Assembly: GCF_902499125.1 (NCBI RefSeq)
Contig: NZ_CABVPX010000018.1
Coordinates: 1-64,000, forward strand
Length of the DNA: 64,000 nt
DNA from: Burkholderia arboris
GTDB taxonomy: Bacteria; Pseudomonadota; Gammaproteobacteria; Burkholderiales; Burkholderiaceae
Direction of reading: 5' to 3'
Of this stretch, positions 16,663 through 24,836 are shown one piece after another. The notes under the pieces were generated by a model. That model did no database searches and had not been told where the DNA came from. It saw only the letters and a program-made list of their open reading frames with translations. The stretch's first letter is position 1. Each line of letters starts with the position of its first letter. The translations under genes and the position numbers were made by a program.

Positions 16663-18009
16663 CTACCCGTGTCGCAGGCAGAAGCGTGACGTGTCGCCCG
16701 CGGGGGTATCCGTCGCGATGACGTCGCGCGCCTGGGCATCGAGCCGCCCGATCAGTTCGACGAAGCTCGCGACGCTGGCGGTCCGCAGCGGGTAGTACGC
16801 GATGTGGTGACGCTCGCAGATGCGCTTGAGCAGGTTCATCGAATCGTGGTCGATGCAGTCGACCGGGAACACGACCATCTGCGCGCCCGGCAGCGCCGCG
16901 GCCAGCAGGCCTTTGCGATCCTCGATGCCGCCGTCGTGCAGCGTCACTTCGCCGCCCGCCGTTTCGACGATCCGCCGGATCGCCCGGTTCGAGCCGGGCC
17001 GCCCGCCCACGTAGACGAGGCGCCTGCCCTGAAGCATCGACAGCGAATCCGTTGCCGGGTCGACCGGATCGCCGCTTGACGCCTGCACCGCCTGTTCGAT
17101 CGCGCTCGCTTCGGCGCGCAGCGTCTTCACCATCGCCATCAGGTCGTCGAGCCGCGCGCGCATCGCGCGGGCGCTCGCCTGTTCCGCGGCGATCCGCTGC
17201 TCGGCCGCCTCGCGGCGGCTCGTGTGCAGCGCGAGCCGCTCGTCTCGTGCGGCCAGCGCTTCGCGCAGCTCATGCACTTCGTCGCGCAACACGCTTTCGG
17301 CGGCCAGCGGCTGCGCATGCTGGCGTGCGTGGAGCGCATCCCGCTCCTGCAGCGCCGCGTCGCGCTGCGTGCTCATTTCGTGCAGGCGCGCCTGCTGCCG
17401 CTCGATCTTCGCGTGCAGTTCCGCATTCTCTTCCTCCAGCGCGACCAGCCGCCGGATATCGGCGCGATTGGCCGCGCCGACCAGGTGCGACAGCATGTGC
17501 AGGTCGCCGAACGCGGCCTGACGCACGCCCATCGTCGTGCGCGGATGCGTCATCAGCGCCCAGTAGGCGGGCGGAACGTCGCCGCTCTTGAGCGCTTCCT
17601 TCCAGCGCGCGAGGAGTTCGTCCGCGTCCTTCGCGGCGTCGAACGCACGGATTGCACCCGCATAGCGTTCGTCGAGCGCCTTGTGCAACGCCTTGGCGCC
17701 GGCCGTGCCGCCGATCGCGAGCTCGACGGCCGCGTGGTGGATCTCCAGATCGGTCGCGTGCTGGCGATCGAGATCGGCGAACTTCGGTACGAGCTTGCGC
17801 AGTTCGTGCGTGGTCAGGCAGGTGCCGATGATCGAGCAATGCAGGTTGGCATCGAGTTCGGACAGGCGCGCGCGGCGCTTCAGCTCGACCTGTTGCGAGC
17901 GGGACGGCGCGCAGCAGGCGTCGATCCGCACGCCGGCGGCTGCGCGGGGCGTGCCGCCCGGCGACGAGAGATCCGCCGTGCGGGCCAGGCGAAAGGGCGG
18001 AGCGTGCAT
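16663..18009 (-). CDS. Coiled-coil DUF2325 protein
   Basis: 448 residues in three parts. The N-terminal domain (about 50-200) has LHCSIIGTCLTTHELRKL, with two cysteines six apart, a cluster of histidines (QHATDLEIHHAAVELA) and FGDLHMLSHLVGAANRAD. A coiled coil (about 200-330) is rich in Glu/Arg/Ala heptads. The C-terminal DUF2325 (about 340-430) starts RRLVYVGGRPGSNRAIRRIVE and contains MVVFPVDCIDHDSMN. Cys/His content suggests metal binding, but no activity is established. A ModE-box-like repeat lies 52-77 bp upstream of its start. It converges with the ModE-like gene. Confidence 0.85.
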   Translation of the reverse strand: MHAPPFRLARTADLSSPGGTPRAAAGVRIDACCAPSRSQQVELKRRARLSELDANLHCSIIGTCLTTHELRKLVPKFADLDRQHATDLEIHHAAVELAIGGTAGAKALHKALDERYAGAIRAFDAAKDADELLARWKEALKSGDVPPAYWALMTHPRTTMGVRQAAFGDLHMLSHLVGAANRADIRRLVALEEENAELHAKIERQQARLHEMSTQRDAALQERDALHARQHAQPLAAESVLRDEVHELREALAARDERLALHTSRREAAEQRIAAEQASARAMRARLDDLMAMVKTLRAEASAIEQAVQASSGDPVDPATDSLSMLQGRRLVYVGGRPGSNRAIRRIVETAGGEVTLHDGGIEDRKGLLAAALPGAQMVVFPVDCIDHDSMNLLKRICERHHIAYYPLRTASVASFVELIGRLDAQARDVIATDTPAGDTSRFCLRHG

Positions 18010-18060
18010 GTTGACCTCTATCCGGCAGGTTCGGACCGGAGACGGATGCGCGAAAGATTC

Positions 18061-18086
18061 GCGAAATATACCACGGAATATAACGA
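18061..18086. promoter_or_regulatory. 26-bp ModE-box-like repeat, copy D (DUF2325 gene)
   Basis: GCGAAATATA-N6-AATATAACGA, with 16 of 20 arm positions matching copies A and C. It lies 52 bp upstream of the DUF2325 start codon on the minus strand. The half-site ending ATAACG is especially close to known ModE operators. Confidence 0.55.
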
Positions 18087-18129
18087 GGGAAATGCCGGGG
18101 AAACCACCGGGCCACGCGGGGGAGCGCGG

Positions 18130-18669
18130 TCAGCAGAGCGCGGTCGAACGGCCGGTGTGCGGCAGGGCGGCCGGTGCCGCGGGTGAAACGGGGAGCGATG
18201 CCTGCGCATGGCGCGCCATCACGGATTCGACGCACAGCCCGACGAACAGCACGTCGACGCGCTCCAGCGCGGCAACCGCATCGCGCATCGCGGCCGGATC
18301 GTTGCTGAAGGAGTCGGAAAACACGTCGTCGCGCGTGCGTTCGAGGCGGCGCGCGTGGCCGATCGCACGTTCGAGATCGGGCAGCCGCGTGAAGCGCGCG
18401 GTACGGGCTTCGTGTTCGAGCGTTGCCAGCAGTTCGCGAAAGCTCATGGCCGACAGCCTGTCGTCCGGCATGGCGCCGGCGGGCGCGGCCCGGAACATCC
18501 GGATGAAACGCGCGACGCTGCCGCGCAGGCGCCGGAACGCATCGACGACATCGGTGACCTGCTGCGCGCGCGCATCGCTCGACAACGGCTTGAGTGCGCT
18601 GATCCTGCGCGCAATCGGCTGTTCCCGGGCGGTGTGCGGCGGGAGGCGATCCGTCGACGGGCGGGCCAT
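18130..18669 (-). CDS. Unknown Arg/Ala-rich helical protein
   Basis: 179 residues that I do not recognise. Mostly helical, with basic segments (VDAFRRLRGSVARFIRMFR; LERAIGHARRLERTRDDVFSD) and a Pro/Ala-rich tail; no signal peptide or membrane helix. The ATG at 18669 has GGAG 7 bases upstream. The reading frame extends further upstream but over motB. A perfect 26-bp inverted repeat sits 25-50 bp before the start codon. The DUF2325 gene, with its own similar repeat, follows 120 bp downstream in the same direction, so the two proteins are probably made under the same condition. Confidence 0.75.
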   Translation of the reverse strand: MARPSTDRLPPHTAREQPIARRISALKPLSSDARAQQVTDVVDAFRRLRGSVARFIRMFRAAPAGAMPDDRLSAMSFRELLATLEHEARTARFTRLPDLERAIGHARRLERTRDDVFSDSFSNDPAAMRDAVAALERVDVLFVGLCVESVMARHAQASLPVSPAAPAALPHTGRSTALC

Positions 18670-18693
18670 GGTGTTTCTCCGGGTAGGCAGGTA

Positions 18694-18719
18694 TCGATAT
18701 ATTCTACGGAATATATCGA
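18694..18719. promoter_or_regulatory. 26-bp ModE-box-like inverted repeat, copy C (unknown gene)
   Basis: Perfect TCGATATATT-N6-AATATATCGA, identical in both arms to copy A at 6942 while the spacers differ. It lies 25 bp upstream of the 179-residue unknown gene, overlapping where its promoter must be. Confidence 0.65.
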
Positions 18720-18733
18720 GTGCGCAAAAAAAC

Positions 18734-18765
18734 GGCGACACCGTGTCGCGAGACGCGGTGTCGCC
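18734..18765 (-). terminator. Rho-independent terminator of motAB
   Basis: Stem GGCGACACCG/CGGTGTCGCC (10 bp). On the minus strand it is followed by a run of seven T (A7 at 18726-18732 on the plus strand), 23 bp after the motB stop. The sequence between stop and stem is shared with the terminator at 22.2 kb. Confidence 0.9.
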
Positions 18766-18800
18766 AACGGCCCGAACGGCCGCGCCCGTCAGTCGATGGC
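18762..18800. repeat. Conserved stop-codon/terminator flank, copy 1
   Basis: Plus-strand string CGCCAACGGCC, C/T, GAACGGCCGC, four variable bases, GTCAGTCGAT, G/T, GC is shared with 22186-22224. It covers the last codons (Ile-Asp-stop) of motB and the base of its terminator. About 33 of 39 positions are identical although the genes are unrelated. Confidence 0.7.
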
Positions 18801-19760
18801 AACCGGATGCCGTCGCGTGACCGCCACCGGCAGGGCGGCGGGCCGGATGCCGGGCGTCTCGTCGACGGTCGTCCGTCCGCCGTCGCGAAAGAACGCCTGT
18901 TCGGCGGCATTGTTCATCACGAGGATGCTGATGCGGCGATTGGTCGGCTCGTCGGCGACGTTCCTGTCGAGCGGCAGCACATCCGCGAGCCCGCGCACCT
19001 GAAGCAGCTTTTCTTCCCGCAACCCGCCGACGACCAGCGCGCGTCGCGCGGCGTTCGCCCGATCGCTGGAGAGCTCCCAGTTCGAATAGCCGGTCGGGCC
19101 ATCGGGATAGGGCGTCGAGTCGGTATGCCCCGCGATCGACACGCGGTTTTCGACATCGTCGAGCGCCGAGCCGATCTGCGTGAGGATCGCGGTGGCATAG
19201 CTTTCCGGTTGCGCGCTGCCCGTCGCGAACATCGGACGCTTGAGCGAATCGACGATCTCGATGCGCAAGCCTTCGTTGGTGATCGCGATCCGGATCTGGT
19301 CCTGGTACGCGCGCAACGCCGGACTGCGGGCAATTGCCGCGGTCAGCTTCGCCTTCAGGCGCTCGAGTTTTTGCGTATCCGCGGTGCTGGCGAGCGCCGC
19401 GGGCGAGTCGGCGGGCGATGGCGGCGTCCTTTTGCCGATCGCCGGCGCCGGGTCCGACAGGTCGCGGCCGCCGCCCTGCACGACGCTCGGGCGCGGGGCG
19501 TCCGCGTCCTTCCCGCCGGACAGGAGCGTCGACAACGGCGTGTTGAAGTAGTCCTCGATCCCCTGCTTGTCGTACTTGGAGACCGAGCCAAGCAGCCACA
19601 TCAGCAGGAAGAACGCCATCATCGCCGTGACGAAATCGGCGTACGCGATTTTCCAGGCGCCGCCGTGGTGGGCGTCATGGTCGCCGCCTTTCTTGCGACG
19701 CACGACGACGAGCGATGGCGATGCGGACTGCTTCGACGAACTGGAGCGGCGGTCGGTCAT
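18789..19760 (-). CDS. motB: Flagellar motor stator protein MotB
   Basis: 323 residues. After a basic cytoplasmic tail comes one membrane helix, YADFVTAMMAFFLLMWLL, with the proton-carrying Asp. A periplasmic linker and an OmpA-like peptidoglycan-binding domain follow (about 170-290: AGHTDSTPYPDG, NWELSSDRANAARR, ADVLPLDRNVADEPTNRRISI). Lys/His-rich residues before the helix are usual. motA ends 27 bp upstream in the same orientation. No other flagellar or chemotaxis gene is in the window, so this could be a separate or second stator set. Confidence 0.93.
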   Translation of the reverse strand: MTDRRSSSSKQSASPSLVVVRRKKGGDHDAHHGGAWKIAYADFVTAMMAFFLLMWLLGSVSKYDKQGIEDYFNTPLSTLLSGGKDADAPRPSVVQGGGRDLSDPAPAIGKRTPPSPADSPAALASTADTQKLERLKAKLTAAIARSPALRAYQDQIRIAITNEGLRIEIVDSLKRPMFATGSAQPESYATAILTQIGSALDDVENRVSIAGHTDSTPYPDGPTGYSNWELSSDRANAARRALVVGGLREEKLLQVRGLADVLPLDRNVADEPTNRRISILVMNNAAEQAFFRDGGRTTVDETPGIRPAALPVAVTRRHPVAID

Positions 19761-19787
19761 GGCGTGTTCCGTTTCCTTGCGTATCCG

Positions 19788-20657
19788 TTACGCCGCCTTG
19801 GGCGACTTGGTCGCGCGGACGGCATCGTCGAGTTCCTTGAAGCTCGGGCGATCGGCGGTGAACAGCACCTTGCGGCCGAACTCCACCGCCACCGCCGGCG
19901 CGTAGCCGCTCATCGACGCGAGCAGCACGGCCTTCACGCACTGGAACGGCTTGGCCGCGGCGCGGCCCTTCGCGTTGAGCAGATCCGCGAGCGGGCCGAC
20001 GAAACCATACGCGAGCAGGATGCCGAGGAACGTGCCGACGAGCGCGCCGGCGATCATCTTGCCGAGCACGGCGGGCGGCGCGCCGACCGAGCCCATCGTG
20101 TGCACGACGCCCATCACCGCGGCGACGATGCCGAACGCCGGCAGGCCGTCCGCCATCTTCTGGATCGCATTGGCCGCGACCGACGCTTCCGCGTGATGCG
20201 TATGCAGTTCTTCGTCCATCAGGTCCTGCATCTCCAGCACGTTCACGTTGCCGCTCGACATCATCCGCAGGTAATCGACGATGAAGTCGAGCAGGTGATG
20301 GTCTTCGAGCACATGCGAATACTTCTGGAACAGCGGGCTTTGCTCGGGCGCATCGACGTCGGCCTCGAGCGCCATCATGCCGTCCTTGCGCGCCTTCTGC
20401 AGCAGCTCGTACAGCAGTGCGATCAGTTCGACGTACTGCTGCTTCGTGTAGCCGCCGCCCTTGAAGCAGGTCGGCAGGGTCTCGATGGTTTTCTTCAGCG
20501 TCGTGACCGGATTGCTGACGACGAACGCGCCCAGCGCGGCGCCGAAAATGCATAGCAGCTCGAACGGTTGCAGCAAGGCCGGCAAATGGCCGCCGACACC
20601 GACGAAACTGCCGATCACCGACCCGATCACGACGATCCATCCGATGGCTACAAACAT
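19788..20657 (-). CDS. motA: Flagellar motor stator protein MotA
   Basis: 289 residues, four membrane helices (about 1-25, 33-52, 170-195, 203-225) and a large cytoplasmic loop with charged residues that meet FliG. The ATG at 20657 has GAGGT 5 bases upstream; the frame runs on upstream without a gene-like sequence. The pore prolines lie in AFGIVAAVMGVVHTMGSVGAPPA. Forms the proton-conducting stator with MotB from the same mRNA. Confidence 0.95.
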   Translation of the reverse strand: MFVAIGWIVVIGSVIGSFVGVGGHLPALLQPFELLCIFGAALGAFVVSNPVTTLKKTIETLPTCFKGGGYTKQQYVELIALLYELLQKARKDGMMALEADVDAPEQSPLFQKYSHVLEDHHLLDFIVDYLRMMSSGNVNVLEMQDLMDEELHTHHAEASVAANAIQKMADGLPAFGIVAAVMGVVHTMGSVGAPPAVLGKMIAGALVGTFLGILLAYGFVGPLADLLNAKGRAAAKPFQCVKAVLLASMSGYAPAVAVEFGRKVLFTADRPSFKELDDAVRATKSPKAA

Positions 20658-21181
20658 GATTACCTCGTCCGCGACTTGCGCTGATGCACGTGTTGTCGAA
20701 AAGCGAGCGGGATGTCCGGCCATCTCGCTCGATGCCCGCGACGGCGCCGGATCGTTGCGTGTCGAATGCGATCCGGGCGGTCGTCCCGATGCGTCGCAGC
20801 GCGATGCCAGTCGGCGGGTGTTGATGCAATAACGGCGATCGTCCGGACGACTGAACCCGTGATTCCACGTATCCCGCGCGATTCGCGCCCGGCACACGTT
20901 TGCGGGCGCCGAGGTGCGCGATTTTCTTGATCGAGGTCAAAAAGTGCGCAGCGATCGCGCGAACGGCCGTATCGATGCGACCCTGAAACAGGGCGGCAAA
21001 TGACGTATCCCTTCCCGGGAGAAGGTTCATCGCGGGATTCAGGGGAGCGCGGCGTGCGACGCGCATCGTCGGCCGAGCGGCGCGGTCCGCGTGCCGGCAG
21101 GGTTTTCATCAGGACATCCGGGGCGCCGCACGATCCATCATGGAGCAGGCACTGTCGCAGCCAACCGCAGGAGAGCGCACC
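20658..21181. other. motA/patatin divergent intergenic region
   Basis: 524 bp with no supported gene. It contains an FNR/Anr-like box (20927-20940) and a short CCCTG-AAA-CAGGG hairpin (20981-20993). A 61-codon frame at 21000-21185 is not convincing. The motA ribosome-binding site lies at its left edge. Confidence 0.5.
20927..20940. promoter_or_regulatory. Candidate Anr/FNR box
   Basis: TTGAT-CGAG-GTCAA differs by one base from the FNR/Anr consensus TTGAT-N4-ATCAA, in the motA/patatin intergenic region, 242 bp upstream of the patatin gene. Confidence 0.45.
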
Positions 21182-22066
21182 GTGACTTCCGATCCCACTC
21201 CCTCGACCGCCTTCGTGTTTGCCGGCGGCGGCAGTCTTGGCGCGATCGAGGTCGGCATGCTCCGCGAGCTGGTCGCGAGCGGCGAACGGCCCGATTGCGT
21301 CGTCGGCGCGTCGGCGGGGGCGATCAATGCCGCGTATTTCGCCGGCCGGCCGGACGCGGACGGCGTCGCGATGCTCGCCGCGCTGTGGTGCCGAATCCGC
21401 CGCCAGGACGTCATGCCGTTCTCGATGCGCAGCGTCGTCGCGATGCTGCTGCGCAACCGGCCGCATCTGGTCGAGGCCGACGCGCTGCGCCTGTTGCTGG
21501 AAAGGAACCTGCCATACCGGCGGATCGAGCAGGCCGCGTTGCCGCTTCACATCGTCGCGACCGACGTGCTGAACGGCCGCGAAGTCGTGCTGTCCGCCGG
21601 CTCGGTCGTGGATGCCGTGCAGGCCAGCGCGGCGATTCCCGGCGTGTTTCCGTCGGTCTGCATCGACGGCGTGGAACTCGTCGACGGCGGCGTCGCGAAC
21701 AACACGCCGATCTCCGTTGCAATCGCGCTTGGCGTCAAGCGGATCGTCGTGCTGCCGGCCGGGTTCGCCTGTGCGTTGCGCGTCCCGCCGCGCAGCGCGA
21801 TCGCGCATGCGACGCACGCGCTGACGCTCGTGATCGCGCGGCAACTGGTGCGCGATCTGGAGCTGTACGCGGCACGCGCGCACATCCATGTCGTGCCGCC
21901 GCTCTGTCCGCTCGACGTGTCGTCATACGATTACTCGAAGTGTGCGCAACTGATCGACGCGGCCGCGGAACGTACGCGCGCGTGGATCGACGCGGGCGGG
22001 CTTGCGCAGTGTGCGATTCCCGGCCAGTTGCGCGAGCACGATCATGCCGCGGCGCAGTCGCATTAG
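21182..22066 (+). CDS. Patatin-like phospholipase
   Basis: 294-residue lipid acyl hydrolase with a Ser-Asp dyad. The oxyanion glycines are FAGGGSLGAIE, the nucleophile motif is VVGASAGAIN (GxSxG), and the Asp is in ELVDGGVANN. The GTG at 21182 is preferred because AGGAGA lies 8 bases upstream; an in-frame ATG at 21140 has no RBS. There is no signal peptide, although such proteins can be secreted. The C-terminal 60 residues carry no recognisable domain. Not in an operon. Confidence 0.9.
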   Translation: MTSDPTPSTAFVFAGGGSLGAIEVGMLRELVASGERPDCVVGASAGAINAAYFAGRPDADGVAMLAALWCRIRRQDVMPFSMRSVVAMLLRNRPHLVEADALRLLLERNLPYRRIEQAALPLHIVATDVLNGREVVLSAGSVVDAVQASAAIPGVFPSVCIDGVELVDGGVANNTPISVAIALGVKRIVVLPAGFACALRVPPRSAIAHATHALTLVIARQLVRDLELYAARAHIHVVPPLCPLDVSSYDYSKCAQLIDAAAERTRAWIDAGGLAQCAIPGQLREHDHAAAQSH

Positions 22067-22159
22067 CGGTTGCTCTCGCACCGTACCGACGCATGACGGA
22101 CGCATGCCGATCGCCGGACTGCCGGGCCGCTCCGCAGAAATCTTCGGAGAATAAAAAAA

Positions 22160-22189
22160 GCGGCGCCGTGCCACCCGCCACGGCGCCGC
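22160..22189 (-). terminator. Rho-independent terminator of the aldehyde dehydrogenase unit
   Basis: Perfect 11-bp stem GCGGCGCCGTG/CACGGCGCCGC with an 8-base loop. On the minus strand it runs into seven T (A7 at 22153-22159), 24 bp after the dehydrogenase stop. Confidence 0.92.
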
Positions 22190-22224
22190 CAACGGCCTGA
22201 ACGGCCGCACTGGTCAGTCGATTG
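22186..22224. repeat. Conserved stop-codon/terminator flank, copy 2
   Basis: Second copy of the element described at 18762-18800, here covering the last codons (Ile-Asp-stop) of the aldehyde dehydrogenase gene and the base of its terminator hairpin. Confidence 0.7.
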
Positions 22225-23695
22225 CGCGCATGGCGTGGCGCAGTTCCTGATAGCTGCGCAGCCCGGTGACGCCGAGTTCGCGGCCGATCCCGCTGAGCCC
22301 GAAGCCGCCCCAGCACACGTGCGGGTAGATCAGCTGCGGCGCATTGATCCACACGAGCCCTGCGCGCACGCGCTGCTGGAATTGCCTGGCGATGTCGGCA
22401 TCGCGCGTGACGACGGTTGCGACGAGCCCGTAGCGTGTGTCGTTCGCGAGCGCGATCGCTTCGTCGTCGGTACGGAACGACTTCACGCACGCGACGGGGC
22501 CGAACACTTCGTCGGTCCACAGCGGGTTGTCGGCGGCCGGTTCGGCGATCACGACGGGCGCCATGAAGAAGCCTTCGCCGCCGGCATCCGTCACGCGGCC
22601 GCGGAACGCGACGCGTGCGCCCGCATCGATGCCGTGCTGGAGCATCGCCTCGACGCGCGCTCGCTGCGCGGCCGAGATCAGCGGCCCCATCGCGACCTGT
22701 TCGGCGGCCGGCGGCGCGACGACGAGCGCACGTACGGCCGTCTCGAACGCGGCCATGAAGCTGCGGTAGAGGCTGTCGTGCACGAGGATGCGCGCGGTGG
22801 CCGAGCACATCTGGCCCGCGTTCGTGAACGCACCCGCGACCGCGAGCGATACCGCGACGTCGAGATCGGCGTCCTCGCGCACGATCAGCGACGACTTGCC
22901 GCCGAGTTCGAGCGTCACGCGCTTCATGTCGACGGCAGCGGCCTGCATCACCTTGCGGCCGGCCGCCGTGCTGCCGGTAAACGAGATCTTGTCGATCAGC
23001 GGATGCACGGTCAGCGCCGCGCCGATCTCGGCGCCGCCGTTCACGACGTTGACGACGCCGGCCGGCACGCCGGCTTCGACGATGATGTCGAGCAGCGCAT
23101 GCTCGGCCGGCGACGTGAGTTCGGACGGCTTCAGCACGACCGCGCAGCCGGCCGCGAGTGCCGGCGCGAGCTTCCACGCGGTCGTGACCATCGGGAAGTT
23201 CCACGGCATGACCAGTGCGGCGACGCCGACCGCATCGTAAAAGCGTTCGGCCGTGACGGCGTCGCTCGGCAGCGTGACGGGTTCGGCCGCGAACAGCGCC
23301 GGGTCTTCGCACAGCTTCGCGTAGTACGCGAACGTCGCGACGACATCACCGACATCGGCTTCGGCTTCGAACGGCGGCTTGCCGCTCACCTGCATCTGCA
23401 AGGCGGCCAGGCGGTCGCGCGCGGCTTCGACGCGCTCGGCGATCGTCGCGAGCAGGCGCCCGCGCCCGGCGGGCGGCGTGTCGCGCCAGCCCGCGAACGC
23501 GTCGCGCGCGGCGCGAACCGCGGCGTCGACGTGCGCGGGCGTCGCGAATTCCTGCCAGCCGATCGTGTCGCCGGTCGACGCATTGAAGATCGGCGCGCCG
23601 GCCGTGTCGGAGTGCGTGCGCACCGGCTGGCCGGCGATGCGCGCGGCGGGCAGTACGAAGGTGGTCGTGGCGCGGGAAAGCTCGGCGGTGGACAT
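22214..23695 (-). CDS. NAD(P)-dependent aldehyde dehydrogenase (aminobutyraldehyde/guanidinobutyraldehyde type)
   Basis: 493 residues, full ALDH fold. The catalytic Cys is in FTNAGQMCSATARIL (about 297) and the general base Glu in VTLELGGKSS (about 263). The Asn of MPWNFPM and the cofactor motif SFTGSTAAG are present. The ATG at 23695 is preferred because AGGA lies 8 bases upstream; an ATG 9 bases earlier abuts that AGG. It follows the guanidinobutyrase gene by 22 bp in one unit, so oxidation of an aldehyde from polyamine, agmatine or guanidinobutyrate breakdown is the likely role. Exact substrate is inferred. Confidence 0.88.
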   Translation of the reverse strand: MSTAELSRATTTFVLPAARIAGQPVRTHSDTAGAPIFNASTGDTIGWQEFATPAHVDAAVRAARDAFAGWRDTPPAGRGRLLATIAERVEAARDRLAALQMQVSGKPPFEAEADVGDVVATFAYYAKLCEDPALFAAEPVTLPSDAVTAERFYDAVGVAALVMPWNFPMVTTAWKLAPALAAGCAVVLKPSELTSPAEHALLDIIVEAGVPAGVVNVVNGGAEIGAALTVHPLIDKISFTGSTAAGRKVMQAAAVDMKRVTLELGGKSSLIVREDADLDVAVSLAVAGAFTNAGQMCSATARILVHDSLYRSFMAAFETAVRALVVAPPAAEQVAMGPLISAAQRARVEAMLQHGIDAGARVAFRGRVTDAGGEGFFMAPVVIAEPAADNPLWTDEVFGPVACVKSFRTDDEAIALANDTRYGLVATVVTRDADIARQFQQRVRAGLVWINAPQLIYPHVCWGGFGLSGIGRELGVTGLRSYQELRHAMRAID

Positions 23696-23717
23696 GAGGG
23701 GCATCCTGTCGATCGGG

Positions 23718-24668
23718 TTAGCGGTAGGCGACGCCCGGCATCACGCAGAGCATCTCGAATGCGAGGTTCGCGCCGGTGAGCGCGGTCGTGCCGGTCGGGT
23801 CGTACGGCGGCGACACTTCGACGAGGTCCGCGCCGACGATGTTCAGGCCCTGCATCCCGCGGATGATTTCCAGGCCCTGCTGCACGGTGAGGCCGCCGAT
23901 TTCCGGCGTGCCGGTGCCGGGCGCGAACGACGGGTCGAGGCCGTCGATGTCGAAGCTCAGGTAGACCGGGGTATCGCCGACGCGTTCGCGCACCTGCGCC
24001 ATCAGCGGCACGAGCGACTTGTTCCAGCATGCTTCCGCCTGCACGACGGTGAAGCCCTGCTGGCGGCACCAGTCGAAATCGTCCGCGTGATAGCCGGTGC
24101 CGCGCAGGCCGATCTGCGTGACCTTGTCGCATTGCAGCAGCCCGTCTTCCACCGCGCGGCGGAACGGCGTGCCGTGCGCGATCTTCTCGCCGAACATCGT
24201 GTCGTTCACGTCCGCATGTGCGTCGATGTGCACGACGGCGACCTTGCCGTACTTTTTATGCAGCGCGCGCAGGATCGGCCACGCGATCGTGTGATCGCCG
24301 CCGAGCGTGATCGGCCGGCAGCCGTTCGCGACGATCTCGTCGTAGGCTTCCTCGATGCGGCGCACCGAGTCTTTCAGGTCGTACGGATTGGTCGCGACGT
24401 CGCCGATGTCGGCCACCTGCAGCGAATCGAACGGCGCGGCGCGCGTGGCCATGTTGTACGGGCGCAGCAGCACGGATTCGGTGCGGATCTGGCGCGGGCC
24501 GAAGCGCGAGCCCGAGCGGTTCGACGTGCCGAGGTCGAGCGGCACGCCGACGAAACACACGTCGAGGCCGTCGGTCGTCGCGGCCTGCGGCAGCCGCATC
24601 ATCGTGGCGATGCCGCCAAAGCGCGGCATGTCGTTGCCGCCCATCGGTTGATTGAGTTCGCGGGGCAT
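23718..24668 (-). CDS. gbuA: Guanidinobutyrase (ureohydrolase family)
   Basis: 316-residue binuclear-manganese ureohydrolase. Metal ligands are H126 (TLGGDHT), D149/H151/D153 (HIDAHADVND) and D240/D242 (FDIDGLDP). The N-terminus NQPMGGNDMPRFGGIATMMRLP and the GEKIAHGTPFRRA loop match guanidinobutyrases rather than E. coli agmatinase, as I recall the family. It would split 4-guanidinobutyrate into 4-aminobutyrate and urea. The ATG at 24668 has GGAGA 8 bases upstream. The adjacent aldehyde dehydrogenase would make its substrate or oxidise a related aldehyde. Agmatinase activity cannot be excluded. Confidence 0.87.
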   Translation of the reverse strand: MPRELNQPMGGNDMPRFGGIATMMRLPQAATTDGLDVCFVGVPLDLGTSNRSGSRFGPRQIRTESVLLRPYNMATRAAPFDSLQVADIGDVATNPYDLKDSVRRIEEAYDEIVANGCRPITLGGDHTIAWPILRALHKKYGKVAVVHIDAHADVNDTMFGEKIAHGTPFRRAVEDGLLQCDKVTQIGLRGTGYHADDFDWCRQQGFTVVQAEACWNKSLVPLMAQVRERVGDTPVYLSFDIDGLDPSFAPGTGTPEIGGLTVQQGLEIIRGMQGLNIVGADLVEVSPPYDPTGTTALTGANLAFEMLCVMPGVAYR

Positions 24669-24836
24669 GGGGCCGTCTCCTTTATCTGAGGTAAAGCGAT
24701 CGGCCGATGGTAGAGGAGAACGCCTGCGCGAAGATTTTGAAGTCGCAACGTTTACATCGACGGGTCTCGATGCGAGTGGCGCCGCCGCATCGACACGGCG
24801 CAACCGAAGGCGGCCGTGCGGCCGGTCCCGGCCGGG

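Noticed and set aside
18670..19599. Upstream extension of the 179-residue unknown protein
   Set aside because: Lies antiparallel in frame terms across motB; the RBS and promoter box support 18669.
21000..21185. 61-codon frame downstream of the Anr-like box
   Set aside because: No RBS, overlaps the patatin start, composition not protein-like.
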